A DNA stretch of 64,000 nucleotides, from the NCBI RefSeq assembly GCF_013408985.1, contig NZ_JACBZT010000001.1, forward strand, positions 372,001 through 436,000. Reading direction: 5' to 3'. The position numbers and the translations under genes were made by a program. This DNA comes from Petropleomorpha daqingensis. GTDB lineage: Bacteria > Actinomycetota > Actinomycetes > Mycobacteriales > Geodermatophilaceae. Below, piece by piece: positions 56,984-64,000 of the stretch (position 1 is the first letter of the stretch; each line of letters opens with the position of its first letter). A model generated the notes under the pieces. It searched no databases. It was not told the DNA's origin and saw nothing but the letters and a program-made list of their open reading frames with translations.

Positions 56984-57849
56984 CCACCACCCTGCCTGCC
57001 CCGATCGAGGAGACCCCTGTGCCGACGGACGCTCCGCTGGTGCTGCCGTTCACCGACCCCCGCTGCCAGCAGGTCGAGCTGACCGGCGGCAAGGGGGCCA
57101 GCCTGGCCACCATGACCGCCGAGGGCCTGCCGGTCCCGCCCGGCTTCGTCATCACCTCCGCCGCGTTCGCCGCGGCGGTCGACGAGGAGGCGCTGCGGGA
57201 GGCGATGCGCCGCAAGGACGTCGAGGCCGCCCGCGCGCTCGTCGCCGCCGCGCAGCCGCCGACCGAGCTCATCGAGCAGGCCTTCGCGGAGCTCACCGGC
57301 CTCGTCGCCGTCCGCTCGTCGGCCTGCGCGGAGGACTCGGAGGGCGCCAGCTACGCCGGTCAGCAGGAGACCTTCCTCAACACCGAGGGCCTCGAGGCCG
57401 TGCTGCACAACGTCGTGGAGTGCTGGCTGTCCTTCTTCACCGACCGGGCCGTGTTCTACCGGCAGGAGAAGGGCTCGCTGGAGGACGTCGCGATGGCCGT
57501 CGTCGTCCAGCAGATGATCGACAGCCAGAAGTCCGGCGTGATGTTCACCGTCGACCCGGTGCACGGCCGCAAGGACCGCATGGTCGTCGAGGCCGCCCGC
57601 GGTCTGGGCGAGGCCGTCGTCTCCGGCGAGACCACCCCGGACAACTACACGCTGTCGCGCGACGGCGTGGTGAAGAAGTCGAAGGTGGTCGACGCCGAGC
57701 GCGTGCTCACCGACGACGAGTGCGTCGCGCTGGCGCAGATGGGCCAGAAGCTGGCCGGCCTGCACGGCATCCCGCAGGACATCGAGTGGGCGTTCGACGC
57801 CGCCGGTGACCTGTACCTGCTGCAGTCGCGGCCGATCACCACCATCTGA
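56980..57849 (+). CDS. PPDK-type ATP-grasp subunit (PpsB/CreI-like)
   Basis: 289 aa, GTG 56980 overlapping the previous stop; GTG 57019 is an alternative. It is the ATP-binding N-terminal domain of PEP synthase alone: LTGGKGASLATM near residue 35, PVPPGFVIT, VAVRSSACAEDSEGASYAGQ (ATP-binding Arg), MFTVDPVHGRKDRMVVEAA, SGETTPDNY and the closing DLYLLQSRPITT. It would phosphorylate His536 of the partner subunit, with AMP and phosphate as by-products in the known relatives. A third small subunit known from Thauera is not seen. Confidence 0.88.
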   Translation: MTTTLPAPIEETPVPTDAPLVLPFTDPRCQQVELTGGKGASLATMTAEGLPVPPGFVITSAAFAAAVDEEALREAMRRKDVEAARALVAAAQPPTELIEQAFAELTGLVAVRSSACAEDSEGASYAGQQETFLNTEGLEAVLHNVVECWLSFFTDRAVFYRQEKGSLEDVAMAVVVQQMIDSQKSGVMFTVDPVHGRKDRMVVEAARGLGEAVVSGETTPDNYTLSRDGVVKKSKVVDAERVLTDDECVALAQMGQKLAGLHGIPQDIEWAFDAAGDLYLLQSRPITTI

Positions 57850-57853
57850 CCCG

Positions 57854-58702
57854 TTGAAGTTCGTCACCTACGCCTCGCCGGCCGGCCCACCCCGCGTGGG
57901 CCGGCTGGACGGCGAGACCGTCCTGGACGTCGGCTTCGACGGCGACATGATCGCCTTCATCGAGGCCGGCGCGCCGATCGGCGCCGAGCGGGCCGTGCCG
58001 GACGCCCGGCTGCTCGCGCCGCTGGTGCCCCGCTCGTTCCGCGACTTCCTCGCCTTCGAGGGGCACCTGACGAACGCCTACAAGAACCTCGGCCGCGACG
58101 TCCCGGCGGAGTGGTACGAGGTGCCCGTCTACTACCGCAGCATGGGGACGACGGTCACCGGGCCCGACACCGTGCTGCCCTGGCCGTCCTACACCCGCCA
58201 GCTCGACCACGAGCTGGAGCTGGCCGTCGTCATCGGCCGGGCCGCCCGGGACGTGCGCGCCGAGGACTGGCTCGACGTCGTCTTCGGCTTCACGATCTGG
58301 AACGACATGTCCGCCCGTGACGTGCAGCGCCGCGAGCTCCCGGTGGGCATGGGACCGGCCAAGGCCAAGGAGTGGGACGGCTCCAACGTGCTCGGCCCGT
58401 GCCTGGTCACCCCCGACGAGATCGACCTCGAGACCCTGGAGCTCGAGGTGCGGGTCAACGGCGAGCGCTGGGGCGGCGACCGCGTCTCGGCCATGCACCA
58501 CACCTTCGGCGACCTCATCGCCTACGCGTCCCAGGACCAGACCCTGCTGCCCGGTGAGGTGCTCGGCTCGGGCACCGCGACCGGCGGCTCCGGGCTCGAG
58601 CTGGACCGCTGGCTCCGGCCCGGGGACCTCATCGAGATGGAGGCCGGCCCGATCGGCGTCCTCCGCAACACCGTCGGACAACCCAACCGCAAGGAGAACT
58701 GA
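57854..58702 (+). CDS. Fumarylacetoacetate hydrolase (FAH) family protein
   Basis: 282 aa from TTG 57854, which gives the usual family N-terminus (M)KFVTYASPAGPPRVG; no other start fits, although no strong ribosome site is visible and translation may be coupled to the gene ending 4 bp before. Metal-binding and catalytic residues: DHELELAVVIG (Glu-x-Glu), FGFTIWNDMSARDVQ (Asp), KEWDGSNVLGPCLV and GSGTATGGSG. Members hydrolyse acylpyruvates or act as hydratases/decarboxylases on 2-keto acids. In this operon it likely cuts a carbon-carbon bond or hydrates a late intermediate. Confidence 0.88.
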   Translation: MKFVTYASPAGPPRVGRLDGETVLDVGFDGDMIAFIEAGAPIGAERAVPDARLLAPLVPRSFRDFLAFEGHLTNAYKNLGRDVPAEWYEVPVYYRSMGTTVTGPDTVLPWPSYTRQLDHELELAVVIGRAARDVRAEDWLDVVFGFTIWNDMSARDVQRRELPVGMGPAKAKEWDGSNVLGPCLVTPDEIDLETLELEVRVNGERWGGDRVSAMHHTFGDLIAYASQDQTLLPGEVLGSGTATGGSGLELDRWLRPGDLIEMEAGPIGVLRNTVGQPNRKEN

Positions 58703-58703
58703 C

Positions 58704-58997
58704 ATGGCGTTCGTCGTCGCTGCCACCTGGAAGGCCAAGCCCGGGGAGGCCGAGCGGGTCACCGAGGTGATCAGGAAGATGACGCCGCTGTCCCGCGCCG
58801 AGGAGGGCAACGTCTTCTACCAGGCCCAGGTCAACCCGGAGGACCCGGAGACCTTCTTCCTCTATGAGCAGTACACCGACGCGCAGGCCTACGAGGACCA
58901 CAAGAACACGCCGCACTTCCAGGAGAACGTGTTCGGCTACATCCTCGAGTACCTGGCCGAGCGCAGCGTGAAGACCTACGAAACGATCGATGCCTGA
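58704..58997 (+). CDS. Antibiotic-biosynthesis-monooxygenase (ABM) domain protein
   Basis: 97 aa, ATG with AAGGAG ribosome site overlapping the FAH end region. A single ferredoxin-like ABM domain: FVVAATWKAKPGEAERV, LSRAEEGNVFYQAQV, FFLYEQYTDAQAYEDHKNTPHF, quoted in pieces. Relatives include quinol monooxygenase YgiN and small isomerase-like dimers that work without cofactor. The His in the TPHF motif is typical. Role in the pathway unknown; could oxidise or isomerise an aromatic or enol intermediate. Confidence 0.85.
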   Translation: MAFVVAATWKAKPGEAERVTEVIRKMTPLSRAEEGNVFYQAQVNPEDPETFFLYEQYTDAQAYEDHKNTPHFQENVFGYILEYLAERSVKTYETIDA

Positions 58998-60405
58998 GGT
59001 CACCACCGTCGACCCGGCCACGGGTGAGGTGCTGGCCACCTACCCGGGGTCGGACGTCGACGGCGTCCTGTCGGTGCTCACCGCGGTGTCCGACGCGCAG
59101 CCCGCGTGGGCGGCCCGGCCGGTCGAGGAGCGGGCCGAGCTGGTCCGCGCGATCGGCGCGCAGCTGCGCACGCAGGCCGCCGACCTCGCCGCCCTGATGA
59201 CGGCGGAGATGGGCAAGCCGATCGGCGAGGCGCGGGCCGAGGTCGAGAAGTCGGCGACCGCGTGCGACTACTACGCCGAGCACGGCACGGCGTTCCTCGC
59301 GCCGCGGTCGGTGGACACCGGCCCGAACCAGCGCAGCTGGGTGGCGCACGAGCCGATCGGCGTCGTGCTGGCCGTCATGCCGTGGAACTTCCCGTACTGG
59401 CAGGTGCTGCGCTTCGCCGCGCCGACCCTGCTGGCCGGCAACACCGCGATCCTCAAGCACTCCCCCAACGTCACCGGCTGCGCGCTGGCGATCGAGCAGG
59501 TGTTCCGGGACGCCGGCCTGCCCGACGACGTCTTCCGCAGCGTCGTCGTCGCCGAGGCCGACGTGCCCGAGGTCAGCCGCGCGCTCATCGAGGACGACCG
59601 GGTCGCCGCGGTCAGCCTCACCGGCAGCGAGCGGGCCGGCGCATCGGTCGCCGAGGCCGCCGGGCGGGTGATCAAGAAGAGCCTGCTCGAGCTCGGCGGC
59701 TCCGACCCGTTCGTCGTCCTGGCCGACGCCGACCTCGACCTGGCCGTGGCCGGCGCGGTGAAGAGCCGGTTCATCAACTCCGGGCAGAGCTGCCTGGCCG
59801 CCAAGCGGTTCGTCGTGCACACGTCGGTGGCCGCCGAGTTCGGCCGGCGCTTCGCCGAGACCGTGGCCGGCCTGCGGGTCGGCGACCCGCGCGACGAGGC
59901 GACGGTGATCGGACCGCTGGCCCGCGCCGACCTGCGCGAGGGGCTGACCCGGCAGGTGGCCGGCTCGGTCGCCGCGGGCGCCACCGTGCTCACCGGCGGG
60001 GCTGCCCTGGAGGGCCCGGGTGCCTTCTTCGCGCCGACGGTGCTCGCCGGGGTCACCCTCGACATGCCGGTGATGGCCGAGGAGACCTTCGGCCCGGTCG
60101 CCGCGGTGGTCGAGGTGGCCGACGACGACGAGGCGGTGCGGGTCGCCAACGCCACCCGGTACGGCCTGGGCGCCAGCGTCTGGAGCACCGACCCGGAGCA
60201 CGCGCTGGCGGTGGGCCGGCGGATCACGTCGGGCGCGCTGTTCGTCAACGCCGTCGTCGCCTCCGACCCGCGGCTGCCCTTCGGCGGCACGAAGCGCAGC
60301 GGCTACGGCCGCGAGCTCGGCGAGGCCGGCGCGCTGGAGTTCACCAACGCGCGCACCTACGTCGTCGGGAGCGGGAGCCTGCCGGCGGGACCGGCCACCG
60401 AGTAG
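58990..60405 (+). CDS. Aldehyde dehydrogenase (succinate-semialdehyde dehydrogenase-like)
   Basis: 471 aa, ATG overlapping the ABM stop by eight bases. ALDH features: MPWNFPYWQVLRFAAPTL, Rossmann loop LTGSERAGASVA, Glu in LLELGGSDPFVV, catalytic Cys268 in SGQSCLAAKR, and EETFGPVAAV. The GabD1-like form (NFPYWQ, GSDPFVVL) suggests NADP-dependent oxidation of succinate semialdehyde or another omega-semialdehyde. It is non-CoA-acylating, unlike MmsA in the same regulon. Confidence 0.9.
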   Translation: MPEVTTVDPATGEVLATYPGSDVDGVLSVLTAVSDAQPAWAARPVEERAELVRAIGAQLRTQAADLAALMTAEMGKPIGEARAEVEKSATACDYYAEHGTAFLAPRSVDTGPNQRSWVAHEPIGVVLAVMPWNFPYWQVLRFAAPTLLAGNTAILKHSPNVTGCALAIEQVFRDAGLPDDVFRSVVVAEADVPEVSRALIEDDRVAAVSLTGSERAGASVAEAAGRVIKKSLLELGGSDPFVVLADADLDLAVAGAVKSRFINSGQSCLAAKRFVVHTSVAAEFGRRFAETVAGLRVGDPRDEATVIGPLARADLREGLTRQVAGSVAAGATVLTGGAALEGPGAFFAPTVLAGVTLDMPVMAEETFGPVAAVVEVADDDEAVRVANATRYGLGASVWSTDPEHALAVGRRITSGALFVNAVVASDPRLPFGGTKRSGYGRELGEAGALEFTNARTYVVGSGSLPAGPATE

Positions 60406-60439
60406 GAACAGCCGCCCCGCCGGGCGCCTTGCCCCCGGC

Positions 60440-61219
60440 ATGCAGATCGACCTCAGCGGCCGTCGCGCCGTCGTCACGGGTTCCTCGCAGGGCATCGGCC
60501 TGGCCATCGCGACCGGCCTGGCCCGCGCCGGCGCCGCCGTCGTCCTGACCGGTCGGGACGCGGCGGCGCTGGACGCGGCCGCGGGCGGCGTCGACGGTGA
60601 CGTGACCACCGTGGCCGGCGACCTGGCCACCGACGAGGGGACGGCGGCCCTGCTGGACGCCGTCCCGCAGGTCGACGTCCTGGTCAACAACCTCGGCATC
60701 TTCGGCGCCCGCCCCGCGCTGGAGATCTCCGACGACGAGTGGCGGCGGTACTTCGAGGTCAACGTGCTGACCGCCGTGCGGCTGACCCGCTCCTACCTGC
60801 CCGGCATGCGGGAGCGCGGCTGGGGCCGCGTGCAGTACCTCGCCAGTGACTCGGCCGTGGCCATCCCGGCCGAGATGATCCACTACGGCATGACGAAGAC
60901 GGCGCTGCTCGCCGTCTCCCGCGGCTTCGCCAAGGAGGCAGCGGGCTCCGGCGTCACCGTCAACTCCGTGATCGCCGGGCCGACGCACACCGGTGGGGTC
61001 GAGGAGTTCGTCCGCTCGCTCGTCGGGGACGACCTGCCCTGGGACGACGCCCAGCGCGAGTTCATGCGCCGGCACCGCCCGCAGTCGCTGCTGCAGCGGC
61101 TCATCGAGCCCGAGGAGATCGCCCACCTGTGCGTCTACCTCGCCTCCCCGCTGGCCTCGGCGACCACCGGCGGCGCCCTGCGCGTCGACGGCGGGTACGT
61201 GGACGCGATCCTGCCGTGA
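60440..61219 (+). CDS. Short-chain dehydrogenase/reductase
   Basis: 259 aa, ATG 60440, 34 bp after the ALDH stop. Cofactor loop VTGSSQGIGLAIA, NNLG in VLVNNLGIFGARP, catalytic Ser in LASDSAV and Tyr-x3-Lys in HYGMTKTAL. The insert before the C-terminus (GVEEFVRSLVGDDLPWDD) is seen in a subgroup of SDRs involved in catabolic clusters. Last gene of the kinase-pair operon; converges on the intradiol dioxygenase-like gene, with only 4 bp between the stops. Confidence 0.88.
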   Translation: MQIDLSGRRAVVTGSSQGIGLAIATGLARAGAAVVLTGRDAAALDAAAGGVDGDVTTVAGDLATDEGTAALLDAVPQVDVLVNNLGIFGARPALEISDDEWRRYFEVNVLTAVRLTRSYLPGMRERGWGRVQYLASDSAVAIPAEMIHYGMTKTALLAVSRGFAKEAAGSGVTVNSVIAGPTHTGGVEEFVRSLVGDDLPWDDAQREFMRRHRPQSLLQRLIEPEEIAHLCVYLASPLASATTGGALRVDGGYVDAILP

Positions 61220-61223
61220 CCCG

Positions 61224-62150
61224 TCAGCGGCTGGGCGGGGCTCCCCCGCCCGGCCCGCCGCCCATCGAGCCGCCGGTCGGCGTGGTCCTGGTGTCCACGG
61301 CCGCGGTGAGCGCGACGGTGTAGCCGCTGCTCGTGTCGCCGGTGACGGTCGGGATCTGGGTGACGCCGCCGTCGTCGCCGAAGACGTTGTCGGTGGTCAG
61401 GCTGACCTTGGCGAGGTTGGTCTTCGACTGCTCGTAGCCGCTGGTGGCGTAGACGGTCGAGCAGACGTCCTGCGGCAGCGCGACCTGCGAGGTGGCGATC
61501 GCCTTGGTCGAGTCGGTGATGCCGGCCTGGTCGGGGTAGACCTCGAAGTGGATGTGCGGCCAGCGGCCGTCGTAGCAGGCCGGGTAGATGCTGGTGAAGG
61601 TCACCCTGCCGTTCGCGTCGGCGATCTGGACGCCGCGCAGGTAGTTCTCGTCCTCCAGCCCCGAGGCGTACATCGAGTACCGGCCGTCGCGGTCGCAGTG
61701 CCAGACGTAGACCGCGACGCCCTCGAACGGGACGCCGCCGTCGGCCAGGTCGGTGACGGTCAGCTCCAGCGTCATCGGCACGCCCTCGGCGGTGGCGCTG
61801 CCGGTGCCGAAGCCGGAGCGGATGTCGCTGCGGACGACGCCGCTCTGCGACAGGACGTCGGGGCCGTTGGAGCCGTCGCCCGGGTAGGGGCCGGCGGTCT
61901 CGTCGGGGATCTCGGTGGTCGCGGCGGTCGTCGTCCCGGACGAGCTCGAGCGCGCGGCCGTCGACGTCGAGGCGCTCGCTCCGCACGCGGCGAGGCCCAG
62001 CCCTGCGGCGCCGAGGCCGAGGACGCCGAGCAACCGGCGACGGCTCATCAGCGTGCCGATGTCGAAGGCCAGGCCCTGGTCGACGAGCTCCTCGTCGGGG
62101 CGGGGCAGCGGTCGGCCCTGGTAGGTGGGTCGGTCGTCGGGGTGCGGCAT
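61224..62150 (-). CDS. Tat-exported intradiol ring-cleavage dioxygenase-like protein
   Basis: 308 aa from ATG 62150. A twin-arginine signal is set about 35 residues in (SRRRLLGVLGLGAAGLGLAAC), ending in a lipobox-like LAAC, so it may be an exported lipoprotein. The mature domain resembles intradiol dioxygenases: ETAGPYPGDG at its start, VAVYVWHCDRDGRYSMY and the iron-ligand region YPACYDGRWPHIHFEVY with Tyr and the His-x-His pair. The C-terminus is Gly/Pro-rich. Exported members of unknown substrate are widespread in actinobacteria. Whether it oxidises catechols outside the cell is not established. Confidence 0.85.
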   Translation of the reverse strand: MPHPDDRPTYQGRPLPRPDEELVDQGLAFDIGTLMSRRRLLGVLGLGAAGLGLAACGASASTSTAARSSSSGTTTAATTEIPDETAGPYPGDGSNGPDVLSQSGVVRSDIRSGFGTGSATAEGVPMTLELTVTDLADGGVPFEGVAVYVWHCDRDGRYSMYASGLEDENYLRGVQIADANGRVTFTSIYPACYDGRWPHIHFEVYPDQAGITDSTKAIATSQVALPQDVCSTVYATSGYEQSKTNLAKVSLTTDNVFGDDGGVTQIPTVTGDTSSGYTVALTAAVDTRTTPTGGSMGGGPGGGAPPSR

Positions 62151-62256
62151 GGCTCCCACGGTGGCGGGGCCGCGCAGCCACCGACTGTGCCGCAGATGTG
62201 GATCGGCTGGAAACTCGGGTGCTCCGAAGGGCGACCGCCACGCAGAATGGCTCCTC

Positions 62257-62748
62257 GTGCGTGCGCTCACCGAACAGCAGATCCGGCGGTCCTTCCTCAA
62301 CTGCTCCCGCGGGGAGGCGAACGCCGCCGTCCTGCCCCGGGACTTCGCCGTCCTCGACTGGCCGGACCTGGAGCTGCTCGGCTGGCGCGACCCGAAGGCG
62401 CCGCTGCGCGGCTACCTGGTGGTCGAGGTGGACGACGAACCGGTGGGGATCGCGCTGCGCGCCGCCGAGAGCCGGATGTCGAGCCGGACGGCGGCCATGT
62501 GCCTGCTCTGCCAGACCCCGCGGACCGGGGACGGCGTCTCGCTGTTCACCGCGAAGCGCGCGGGCGAAGCAGGGCGCAACGGCAACACGGTCGGCACCTA
62601 CATCTGCGCCGACCTGGGCTGCGCGCAGCGGGTGCGCACCGACATCCCGCCGTGGCTGCGCGAGCGCGACCCGGACGAGGTGGTCGCCGAGCGGTCGGCC
62701 GAGCTGCGGCAGAAGGTGCTCGGCTTCGTCGGGTCCGTCCGCCGCTGA
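62257..62748 (+). CDS. FBP (FusB/fibronectin-binding-like) zinc-finger protein
   Basis: 163 aa from GTG 62257 (VRALTEQQIRRSFLNCSRGEA start). Treble-clef zinc residues are visible as CLLCQTP and CADLGCAQR with RTGDGVSLFTAKRAG between, the layout of the FBP C-terminal treble-clef family related to the elongation factor G-binding FusB. The N-terminal part forms PLRGYLVVEVDDEPVGI. In actinobacteria these small proteins are single genes of uncertain role, possibly ribosome-associated. Confidence 0.82.
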   Translation: MRALTEQQIRRSFLNCSRGEANAAVLPRDFAVLDWPDLELLGWRDPKAPLRGYLVVEVDDEPVGIALRAAESRMSSRTAAMCLLCQTPRTGDGVSLFTAKRAGEAGRNGNTVGTYICADLGCAQRVRTDIPPWLRERDPDEVVAERSAELRQKVLGFVGSVRR

Positions 62749-62801
62749 CGACGACGCCCCGGCCCCGCGAGAGCGGGACCGGGGCGCCGGTGCGTGCGGG
62801 C

Positions 62802-63650
62802 TCAGCCCAGGTAGTTCACGTGGACGTGGTCCATGTGGTTGGCCGTGGGGCTGCCCCGGTCCTCCATCTGCTTCCACGCCCCGGTCGGCGAGGTCAGGAT
62901 CTTCTGCTGGTAGATGACGTACTCGACGCCCAGCTCGCTCCAGTGGTCGATCGTGTACTGGACGATCGCGTGACCGAGCGCGGTGTCGGACTCGACCATG
63001 TAGTCCAGCGCCAGGCCGGACGGGTGGCCGTGCGGGTCGACGGCGCTGGCGCGGGTGCCGCCGATGGTGATGTTCGCGGCGCCCGGCACGTTGCTGACGA
63101 CGGCGTTCGCGGCGGCCTGGGTCTGCGGCTTCACCGGGCCGGCGCTGTTGGTGATCGTCGCGACGGTGCCGGCCGGGGCGGCCGCGGGGGCCGGCGCCGG
63201 AGCGGGAGCCGGGGCCGGAGCGGGCACCGGCGCGGAGTTGCCCTGGGTGGCGACCGTGCCGGTCGCGGCGGTCTGGAGCACCTCACCGGGGTAGATCCGG
63301 TTCGGGTTGCTGCCGATGACGCCGATGTTGCGCTGGTACAGGTCGCGCCAGCGCTGCCCGTGGGCCGCGGCGATCTTGGCGACGGTGTCACCGCGGACGA
63401 CGGTGTAGTCGCCGGCCACGGCGGCGTGCCTGCCGTAGTTGTCGAGGTCGGCGGCCGAGGTGATCGCCGGAGCCGTGCCGACGTGAGCGGTTGGGGCGAG
63501 CTGCGGAGCGGCGGCCGGGGCCGAGCCGGTGGCGGCCTGGGCCGGGACGGTGAGGAAGCCGAGACCGACGACGGTGGCGCCGGCGGCGACGGGAGCGCGC
63601 GCGATGACCTTCTTGGTGCGGACATAGCGGGGCGCAGCGTGCTTTGCCAT
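62802..63650 (-). CDS. Secreted LysM protein with peptidase-like C-terminal domain
   Basis: 282 aa. A signal peptide ends near residue 39 (VVGLGFLTVPAQA-AT). A LysM domain follows at about 80-128 (YTVVRGDTVAKIAAAHG, NRIYPGEVLQTA), then a (PA)n linker and a C-terminal domain of about 110 residues with SGLALDYMVE and ending HMDHVHVNY, a metal-peptidase-like fold seen in mycobacterial and other actinobacterial cell-wall proteins. It probably binds peptidoglycan outside the cell. Expression is likely controlled by the c-di-AMP riboswitch in its 5' leader, as for Rpf-type and other wall enzymes. Confidence 0.88.
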   Translation of the reverse strand: MAKHAAPRYVRTKKVIARAPVAAGATVVGLGFLTVPAQAATGSAPAAAPQLAPTAHVGTAPAITSAADLDNYGRHAAVAGDYTVVRGDTVAKIAAAHGQRWRDLYQRNIGVIGSNPNRIYPGEVLQTAATGTVATQGNSAPVPAPAPAPAPAPAPAAAPAGTVATITNSAGPVKPQTQAAANAVVSNVPGAANITIGGTRASAVDPHGHPSGLALDYMVESDTALGHAIVQYTIDHWSELGVEYVIYQQKILTSPTGAWKQMEDRGSPTANHMDHVHVNYLG

Positions 63651-63670
63651 GGAATGGTTTCTCCGATCAC

Positions 63671-63832
63671 CGCCGGCGAGGTGAGCTGTCGGGTTCGGGC
63701 GATCGGTGCCCGGCCGCGCAACGCGGCTTCACCCCGAGACGCGCCCCCGCGCGCGCCGTGAGTGGGTCCCCCAACCCCTGCCCTGAAGTGCTCTGGTGGA
63801 CGACCGGTGGGCAGGGTTGGGCGGACCGGCGC
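63671..63832 (-). ncRNA. ydaO-type c-di-AMP riboswitch
   Basis: The leader of the LysM gene contains, in order on the minus strand, GGGGTTGGGGGACCCACT, TCGGGGTGAAGCCGCG and CCCGAACCCGACAGCTCACC, followed by TCGCCGGCGG; these are the conserved blocks of actinobacterial ydaO/yuaA elements. The outer stem can be made by CGCCGG (63826-63831) with CCGGCG (63672-63677). The gene's ribosome site GGAGAAA and ATG follow within 25 bp. Boundaries are approximate. The rest of the region to 64000 shows no gene that I can support. Confidence 0.85.
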
Positions 63833-64000
63833 CGCGCTCTCGTTTGCTGAGCGCACACAAAACGCTACTGGGCGTTATGGCGACTGTCGTCGTGACGCCG
63901 GTCACATTTGGCAGGCGACGCGCAAGTGGCGTGGTCAGTGGGGCGCCACGTGACCGCACTGTGACCGAGGCCGCTCCGGGATCAGTCGGTCGCCGGTGCG

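Noticed and set aside
55214-57849. Phosphoenolpyruvate synthase
   Set aside because: The PEP/pyruvate-binding TIM-barrel domain is absent, and domains are split over two genes in inverted order.
63181-63240. Short tandem repeat resembling a CRISPR or minisatellite
   Set aside because: It encodes the Pro-Ala linker of the LysM protein in frame and has no spacer structure.

Overview
High-GC actinobacterial chromosome. Codon use, AGGAGG-type ribosome sites, many ATGA/GTGA gene overlaps, MarR-GNAT and FBP-type proteins and a c-di-AMP riboswitch ahead of a LysM protein all fit an aerobic soil actinomycete, most likely near Geodermatophilaceae (Blastococcus/Geodermatophilus/Modestobacter). The family is an inference from style, not a database match. 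I saw no tRNA, rRNA, insertion sequence, prophage or CRISPR array.

Layout. 1-10.2 kb: housekeeping and mixed genes (HD-domain protein, SDR, UvrA-like ABC ATPase, small Cys-rich protein, acyltransferase, aldo/keto reductase, two alpha/beta hydrolases, MarR-GNAT fusion). 10.2-36.5 kb and 54.3-61.2 kb: a large catabolic region made of several transcription units: cyclase/glycerate kinase // BKACE-gntR; Zn alcohol dehydrogenase-molybdenum hydroxylase-UPF0261-histidine phosphatase; MBL hydrolase-SDR-alcohol dehydrogenase; transaldolase; branched-chain-type substrate-binding protein; gntR-mmsA; UPF0261-PEP-hydrolase-like TIM barrel // livHMGF; and gntR // a split PEP-synthase-like kinase pair-FAH hydrolase-ABM protein-aldehyde dehydrogenase-SDR. 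Nearly all of these units carry one 11-bp palindrome, TCGATWATCGA, on or just after a TTGAC(A/G)-type promoter, and three FadR/FCD-type GntR regulators are encoded among them. I read this as one dispersed regulon for import (LIV transporter), oxidation, phosphorylation and carbon-carbon cleavage of an unidentified small organic compound.

Nested inside it, 36.5-53.5 kb is a second, self-contained system: a PucR-type regulator, N-succinylamino-acid-racemase-like enolase, GNAT acyltransferase and M20 hydrolase (the three-enzyme D-to-L amino acid conversion route), a complete Dpp/Opp peptide transporter with a permease-ATPase fusion, a serine beta-lactamase-family (S12) peptidase, a one-polypeptide S9 oligopeptidase-S12 fusion and an N-acyl-D-amino-acid deacylase-like amidohydrolase. 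It lacks the GntR palindrome and has its own, TCGTCCG-NN-CGGACGA, at three places in the two intergenic regions around the first S12 gene. Together these genes look like a system for taking up D-residue-containing peptides, cutting them and converting D-amino acids to L-amino acids.

61.2-64 kb: a Tat-exported intradiol-dioxygenase-like protein, an FBP-family zinc protein and a LysM cell-wall protein under a ydaO-type (c-di-AMP) riboswitch. Long perfect hairpins separate most convergent units. One gene, a SAM methyltransferase at 25 kb, is broken by an apparent single-base deletion.
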